From contig NC_088315.1 of the NCBI RefSeq assembly GCF_910592395.1, positions 13,931,808 through 13,995,807 on the forward strand: a stretch of DNA of 64,000 bases, written 5' to 3'. The notes under the pieces were generated by a model, which saw only the letters and a program-made list of their open reading frames with translations, was not told the DNA's origin and ran no database searches. Shown here one piece after another: positions 57,528-64,000 of this stretch. The position numbers and the translations under genes were made by a program. The stretch is from Lineus longissimus (Eukaryota > Nemertea > Pilidiophora > Heteronemertea > Lineidae). Each line of letters starts with the position of its first letter. The stretch's first letter is position 1.

Positions 57528-60500
57528 GTAATAAATTGCATGTAGTTATGAACCACATACAATATGAAAAAAGAAAATGACGCGGAAACGGGGCATCTAA
57601 GCATATCATTGACCTTTCTATCGAACTAATCTGCCCATGGTTGTAGGCGCTTTCTGAACCGAATTAGAAAATTACGTTACAGTATACATGTTAACATCGC
57701 TTGACGTGAAGCGAGGCAAAAACGTGAAGGCCATATTTTCATACAGTTGGTATAAAATGTGAAAGCCTGTCTAAAAACTAAACTTTTTTCTTCTTTATAT
57801 TACAATAATAAGCTGTAAAAGTACGATCTCAGGTCAAAAATCCATAAAATTCTTGGTTAAGATCTCATTCAGTTTCGTGTACATGCGCATGAATATTCGG
57901 TACGAGATTCTTGTCAGATTCTTCGTAAAGATCTTTCTTTAAAAAGAGGTTGAAGCAAGCAACAGCGCCACCCGTAGCAGAAATAAGAACTGCTTAGTGA
58001 CGTCATGGTTTCCATATACGGCATCTCATTTGCATATTTTTACAACCTTATTTACTACAGGTTATAAATATTCCAGTAGCACGTGGATCATGCCGGGCGG
58101 CGCTGTCAGGTGTTTCCACTATGGGTTACATAATCGGCTACAAAGAGGCCAGTGTTCTTGTAAATGAAGTTAGCAATGATAGCGAAAGAATGTTAGTGCA
58201 TGTTACGCAGTCAATAGCGATAGTAGTGAGTTGGAGAGAGGAGAAAATGGAAAATGGAGAGAATAGTAGTATGGATTTCGAGTCCCAAGAAGAAACTTTG
58301 CAAAGTTTTCATCAAACTGATAATCATATTCCTTCCTTCTCTGTCTCCAACAATTAAAAGTTGCTGCAGTCAACCTGATGCGTTTATCCGCGAGCGAATC
58401 GACGAGACGAGGCATTTTTCAAGCATCCGAATGGTACCTTACAGATCCGCAAGGGGCGCGTTACCGAAAATGTTGCAAAAATCAATAACGTGATCGTAAA
58501 TATTGTCATATTTTTCAAGATGAGAGTATGTAAATGATACGCAAACGGTAAACCAATGAAAGGCCAGTATCTATTGAACCTTACAAGTGATTTGGGGGCC
58601 TTGAACTCCTTATATTTATCAATGAAACCTTATTCCCGCCTAAGGTTTTGACCTGGCCGTGCAAAACTCCCCTTTTTTTCCCGGGCAGTTTCCTTTAACT
58701 AAGAATCTTACAAGAATCATGAAACTATCATACCGGGTGGCTCAAAAGAAACTGGAACACACTTTACCTTTTATAACTTCTACAGTATTTTACACTGATC
58801 GAGTTAATAACGTTTGGTAGGGCTTATAACAGGGTCAATTCCAGTATGTGGAAAAAAAATCATATCCCATCCTCTGTATGGCAACAAAATGAAAATAGCC
58901 TGTTTAGAAAAGTAATGCTGGAATAATCACTCACTTTAAAAAACAGATGTTCAATACGACCTCCATTCCGTTCAGCTACAGCCCGCAGCCTCTGTTCAAA
59001 TGATTATAATGGCTTTCCTGCATTCATCAATACAGAGCTTTCATCCCATTTCTCACGGATCTTTTCTTTAAGTTCATTTTCTGGGAGTTTTTCTGCACGG
59101 CTTTTTCACACCTTTTCCGATGAGGAGTCAAACATTGTATAGTCCATTGGATTAAGATCAGGGCTCTGCGGTGGCAACTAGATCCCCCTTCCGAATAAAG
59201 TGAGGGGATATTTAATATTTGTTCCTGATGTGCCTGGGTAGCATGACTTGTGCGAAATGGAGCCCCATCCTGTTAAAAAATTTAATCATTATTTGGACAG
59301 AGACGACTGCAACCAGGAATTAATCTGGCACCACGATAATTGCTTGGCTCTGGCACTGCAGATTTTGACACCTCATTGGAAGATTTCTGCAGTTAGTTTT
59401 TGCAATGTCTCTTGATATTTATATGAAAATGTTACCACATGCTCCAATTAACTCCTTCATACCACACATAAAATGTGTAAAGGTCTAAAATCTAAAATTT
59501 ATGGCCTGATAAAATGTGTTCCAGGTTTTTTGCCACCCGATACATCCAGATTATACACAAACTGAAGATGATTAACTAAGAACACAATCATTGTCAGGAT
59601 TTTCGGACTTGGATTAGTTCTTGTCACCCGATACATGTGATTATGTTTTTACCTCTACCTTCAGTTTGTTCTACTGCCAACTTTAACTGGTCAGGGGTTG
59701 TGGACGCTACAGCTAATGGGAATTCATGCATTTTGGCCAATCTGGCACAATATTTGGATACACCCTTCATATCAATTAGTGGCCGCCGTTGTTACACGAC
59801 CGATGCGCCATCTATCCGCCCTCCGGATGACGTATATATGCAAGTAGCGGCTGCGGTTGCACTCTCTCAGAATGCAACCAGGGACAGCATAATCATCATG
59901 CATGACGACTCTTTCGGTAAGCAAAAATGGCAACCAAATCAATTATCTAATTGACAAGAAAAGAGATGATAGTAACTGTGGCTGATGAATAATTCATGAT
60001 ATGCTCTTATACATGTAGGCTACGTTATTTTCATTGAATAAAATGTACTTTTCTGGGAGGTGGGTGTAGCCACCTCTTCCCGAGTATTTCGGCACCTTCA
60101 TGCATTACTAACATGACTAAGACGTATATCATAGTATTTACTTCTTATAGACTTTTTTACTAGAAAATGTCACTCGAATTTTCGGTCATTTCACAAAAAA
60201 AGAAGCAGTTATTAATAAACAATTCTCTTTTATCTGAAACTTTGAGCCTCTGCAGTATCTAAACGATACTTTATACTTTGTCAGAATCGCTTGCCATTTG
60301 CAGCGAAATAAGTATGATTGTACTGATAATTGTTTAATGGACCCACATGCCTTGGAAGATCTGTTGATTTCCTGCAACTTTACCGCAGTTTCTCGAGGAC
60401 GAGACAACTCAGTTTCGTGGGTCTGGCCAATGAAAATACACAAATGAATCTGTTAAATAATGATCATCATAATCAAGGCGCCATGTTCTTCGAATATTGT

Positions 60501-63434
60501 TCGATATGCTTAGATCTGATCGTGCCAAGGGGCGTCCGCCCTTTGACGATGGTCATTGACACCTACTTACACATTTTAGCACCTGTCCATGACATTTTAA
60601 CAAAAATATCTAGAAATTGTTCCAATAGAAATTTCGGTCATTATCCTCATACACAATTAAATCATCACGCACTTTTTAGTAAGTAACTCACCTAGGACAG
60701 TAAATGGTCCCCGGAAGACTAGTTACAGTGAATGATATAACTTTCGTTACAGGAGGTAACGTCCTATTACCAGCAGAAGATTCAGCCCAAAGTCCGGACA
60801 TGTATCTCTACAAGATTCCATCTAAGCCGGCCGACATCTCAACGCTGCTGGAGAGGGTTATGACAGAAACCACTGCAAACGATTACATTATCATGGCCAA
60901 TAAGGACACTGTGGACGAAATCCTGTCAAAGGTAACCAAGAGAAAATGTATGGTTTTCATAATGGGTTTGTTGCAAATCGGGGGGGGGGACTATCGGCAG
61001 GCGCTACACTCTCAAAATTTATTGGTAAAAACAGAGTCTTTGCAAGACTTTGGTAAAAACAGCTAGTTTGGTCGTTCCTTTTGCACCACCTGTGAAATTA
61101 GTAAAACCTAACCATAAATTAGCTGTTCAAACTAAAAATAGAAGTGAAAACTACCATTAAAATGGTTAAGAATTATTATGTTGATAGTTAAAACTACTTC
61201 TTTCACAGTCGGTGCAATAGCAACTACCAGAGTAGTAAAAAAATACAATTAGATAGTTTTTTTGCTATTTAATTTTAAAAGTGTAGGAGGTTTCGTTGGT
61301 TGTCCTCAGGTGAATGATGTGCACAGTTCGGGACTTTGTTGTTTTAATTAATCAAGTGATTGATATATTCCTCGTACAAGCCTGAACAGTGTCTACGTTC
61401 TGTGACATAGGAGACACCCCTGTTGGCGACTTAGTAATCTCGCCTACGTGGCTCCTGCCTGTTAGTCTCCATTTAACGTCATAAGTTTAATAGCATTCCG
61501 CGAAGTTACTATTTATAGATCACAAGGTCATTTGCATAAGATATTTATGACGTTTTAGTCACGTGACAGTCGGACATCGACACTTATTTCTACGCATTTG
61601 AGCTTATTTCAAAGTCAATTATCTTTGACCCTGCATTGTTTTTAGCATGAATGATACCATAGAGTCAGAGAGAGAAATATTCAGAACAATTATGTAGTAT
61701 TTCCAACACTCGGACATGTGCCAGATTGAATCTAACTGCCCTAGTTAGAAAGCCTGAATCCATTACGAAACCGCATGTTTGTCTGTAACTTTGCCTGTAA
61801 TTCAGCGATGGGGAAATAGAGGGCAGCAGCTGCAAAGACCTCATCATCGCGGAATGCTATTGCTGGTGACACCAAAATACTCAATACATTGACACTGGCG
61901 CTAATATATCTTGTGTCCAAAGTTGCTACATCACATGTTGTTCAACCGGTCACAACAGGCCATTTATTCTGAAACGTGGACTGATGATGGAGCTAAAAAC
62001 TACATTGGAGGCTACTAATTGATAACGTTTCGTGTCAAACAACCACGCCTTTCTCTTGGTTCTGGATTATACTGCATAGAAGTGACATTTCAGAACAAGA
62101 AAAAACAGTCCTATTGGCAGTCTCTGATCCGCAACCACCCTGGAATAGAACCGATCAATAGAATTGAACCGGATCTAGCACAACGCAAATTATGCCCTTA
62201 AATTTGTCACTGAAACAAGAGAACGGATTAGGACTGTCAGCCATGGTCTAACTTATGTATGGTTAAACACGACCACTGAGCTTTTAATCACATAGAAATC
62301 TTAAAAGCCGATAACTCATTACAAAATCTAATAACTAGCCAAAATGTAGACTTTCCGGTTGGTACCGGTGTAAAAGGAATAGACGTCCTAGGAATGCAGG
62401 ACCCCATACAATAGCTGTGTATTGTCAACGAATGTGGTTTATGGTTTGGTTAGGGTTAGCTACATAATCTTCAACAAAGGAACTCGGCGACTCTATTCAC
62501 TTTAACAAAATAACCGGACTTAGATTCCGGGGACTTGCATTTCTTTTACACCGGGACCAGACACATGTTATTCAGTTCACTTGGTGTTGAAGCACCTTAA
62601 ACGTTGAGAGTTGTAAACCCATTCTATGTTGGCCTGTACCGAATTTGGTGTTGTAGGTATATATTCCCTTGATATCTTCCCTAGTGGTAAATACAATGTA
62701 CTTGTATTATAGCATCTACATGTACTCTCTCAATTACATTGCGTATATCTTGTACCCAAGAATAGCTTCAGCTGGTGTTTAAACTAGCACCTTCCTGCTG
62801 AAGGTGCTGTCAACTCGTTACAGTAAATTGTTCACTTTTCAAGGCTTCCGATCTTTCGATGATGAGTTCGTTGTATCGTTGGTTCATAGTATCACGAGAC
62901 CTAGAGAGTTTGTCTTGTAGCAAGTGTTCTGCCGGGAACGTTGTCCATATCCACCATTCAATAACAGATTATTCGACTGTGGCGGCTATCACTGGGCTGA
63001 CAGGCGTACCAAACGACCATCGAAAGGTAACTAGGCCTCTATTTAAATACGTTCTTCCTTGACTTATTTTCAAATATACGTCGATTTAAATCTTAAATAC
63101 CATTGTGACAACGCCGAGAACATGGTGAAGAACGTTAAAAAGCAGTCACACATGCAGAATGACTGCTCGTTCAGTGAACCAGTACAGAGTACAGAGTATA
63201 GAGTCCAACACCGGTGAATGTTCATGAAAGAGTTTTGATAACTTTGCCGTATTCTTCTTTCTTTAGCTTGATGCTATATATTCCTATGAGGCGGTTAAAG
63301 TCATGAGTCAAACCATCAACAAAATGATCACGGCGGGCACGTGGACTACTGGAGATCCATCACTTAAATGTTACCAGGCTACAAGTATAGTCGATCCTGT
63401 TCGTTTCAACATCTACAGAGACGAACTCAAGAAG
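57372..63434 (+). CDS. second ionotropic glutamate receptor gene, 5' part (runs off window)
   Basis: Five exons of an amino-terminal domain: 57372-57527, 59665-59916, 60753-60931, 62844-63026 and 63267-63434. Their phases (1-1, 1-1, 1-0, 0-0, 0-0) equal those of exons 2-6 of gene 1, and the fourth is 61 codons in both. Shared features include NVTAM/NFNWSG strands, IIIMHDDS against MTIFFDD, YIIMANKD against VIVLCSNY, and RWFIVSRDL against FWIIVGRNI. Exon 1 is not found, and the ligand-binding and pore parts lie beyond 64000. The 'complete' state is therefore unknown, but no internal stop is seen. Confidence 0.85.
58731..59542 (-). mobile_element. mariner-like relic in iGluR gene 2 intron
   Basis: The ends TACCGGGTGGCTCAAAA and TTTTTTGCCACCCGATA are inverted and flanked by TA. 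Minus-strand reading gives QDGAPFRTSHATQ and, in another frame, LNPMDYTMF, the marks of a mariner DD(D/E) domain. Several stops and frameshifts and the loss of the N-terminus make it inactive. Confidence 0.85.
59665..59916 (+). CDS. iGluR gene 2, exon 3
   Basis: Phase 1 in and out. It encodes VVDATANGNSCILANLAQYL ... PFISISGRRC ... DSIIIMHDDSF, an amino-terminal-domain segment equivalent to exon 3 of gene 1. Confidence 0.85.
60753..60931 (+). CDS. iGluR gene 2, exon 4
   Basis: Phase 1 in, 0 out. It contains DISTLLERVMTETTANDYII, MANKDTVDEILSK. Equivalent to exon 4 of gene 1. Confidence 0.85.
61489..61861 (+). mobile_element. 370-bp MITE family, copy 3
   Basis: Ends AATAGCATTCCGCGA and TCGCGGAATGCTATT, body as in copies 1 and 2. 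It lies in an intron of iGluR gene 2. Confidence 0.88.
62365..62554 (+). mobile_element. 190-bp MITE, copy 2
   Basis: Starts CCGGTGTAAAAGGAATAGAC and ends TTCTTTTACACCGG. Same family and orientation as 54934-55125. It lies about 290 bp before exon 5 of iGluR gene 2. Confidence 0.88.
62844..63026 (+). CDS. iGluR gene 2, exon 5
   Basis: Phase 0 in and out, 61 codons, the same size as in gene 1. It encodes SLYRWFIVSRDLE and NVVHIHHSITDYSTVAAITG. Confidence 0.85.
63267..63434 (+). CDS. iGluR gene 2, exon 6
   Basis: Phase 0 in and out, 56 codons (58 in gene 1). It encodes LDAIYSYEAVKVMSQTINKM. It is the last exon visible; donor GTAGAC follows. Confidence 0.8.
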
Positions 63435-64000
63435 GTAGACCAGTTTGCGTTACACGACTATTCAATGATCGTTATTTTTTACACTTATAAGGCAATAAGC
63501 TGAAAGAGTGTCTAAGACTTGCATCGTTCTTGGACACTGTGTATGTGTAAAGTTCCCAAGTCAACAATCTTGACAAAATCATATAAGATTCTGAATTAAG
63601 GTTTTATTCAGTTTCGTGTAGGTGTACCATTACCACAAGATTCTTGGAAGAATCTTAGTTACGATATGAACTAAGAACCTGACAAGAACCTCGTAGTGTA
63701 GATGAACACTAGAGTAAGATCTTAAGTTAGAATCCTATAAGATTCTTATCGGAATTTTCGACTTCGGTAGTTTTTAAATGTTCTCTGCTTAAACACCGCA
63801 TTTATTGTGTAGGTGCATTTTTATTTTGATAATTTAAGGAATTTTACGCGTATAGGTAATACTCGCGCGAATAAATGGAAGTACATCAACATAGACGTGC
63901 TGCTGAGGGAAATCCGTCCATACAGTCAAAGTCAATGTCCAGTCAAAGAATTTTTGTCATTTGCCTAAATTATGCCACACTACAGTGTTGCAAAACATAC
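63435..64000 (+). other. intron of iGluR gene 2 (to window edge)
   Basis: It contains AAGATTCTT/AAGAATCTT repeats near 63590-63740. A similar patch (ATTCAGTTTCGTGTA, AGATTCTT) occurs at 57865-57935 and short motifs at 58700, suggesting a further dispersed repeat. Confidence 0.45.

Overview
The window looks like nuclear DNA of a marine invertebrate animal. Genes are split by GT-AG introns, coding density is low, and small inverted-repeat transposons (MITEs) are dense. Relics of pogo-, mariner-, PIF/Harbinger- and CR1/L2-type elements are scattered throughout. The clade cannot be fixed from this sequence. A motif near 3440 (AGCTCATCTTGGTGAGCTTA, then CGTC-rich DNA) resembles repeats I associate with lophotrochozoan genomes, but a cephalochordate is not excluded.

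Genes. (1) A complete ionotropic glutamate receptor (iGluR) gene lies on the + strand, 24258-47447. I could build 13 exons whose splice phases all agree (2562 nt, 853 residues). It has a signal peptide, amino-terminal domain, both halves of the ligand-binding domain, M1, pore loop, M3 and M4. (2) A single-exon class A GPCR lies at 53787-54776. (3) The 5' part of a second, paralogous iGluR gene starts at or before 57372 and runs off the right edge. Five exons (57372-63434) reproduce the intron phases of gene 1. (4) A 733-codon Mutator-like transposase (49501-51702, minus) and a convergent zinc-bound His-Me (I-PpoI-type HNH) nuclease ORF lie inside one 4.55-kb mobile unit, 48238-52791.

Layout. 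1-9.4 kb: no gene; a 170-bp tandem duplication, a LINE 3' relic and a nested MITE. 9.4-12.6 kb: a large inverted-repeat-bounded pogo-like element with an inserted MITE. 13.3-14.0 kb: a non-autonomous element carrying a Harbinger transposase fragment. 16.4-18.0 kb: a 1.6-kb foldback element with arms of about 700 bp. 19-24 kb: a MITE and one unrecognised 234-codon ORF. 24.3-47.4 kb: iGluR gene 1, its introns filled with pogo, LINE, MITE, minisatellite and foldback insertions. 48.2-52.8 kb: the nuclease/transposase unit. 53.8 kb: the GPCR. 54.9-57 kb: LINE relics. 57.4-64 kb: iGluR gene 2, with a mariner relic and MITEs in its introns.

The receptor genes suggest a neural or sensory cluster of tandem iGluR paralogues. 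The most unusual items are the nuclease/transposase unit flanked by two near-identical inverted-repeat modules, and the atypical pore of iGluR gene 1 (His at the Q/R site; TYTADLVAFL in place of SYTANLAAFL).
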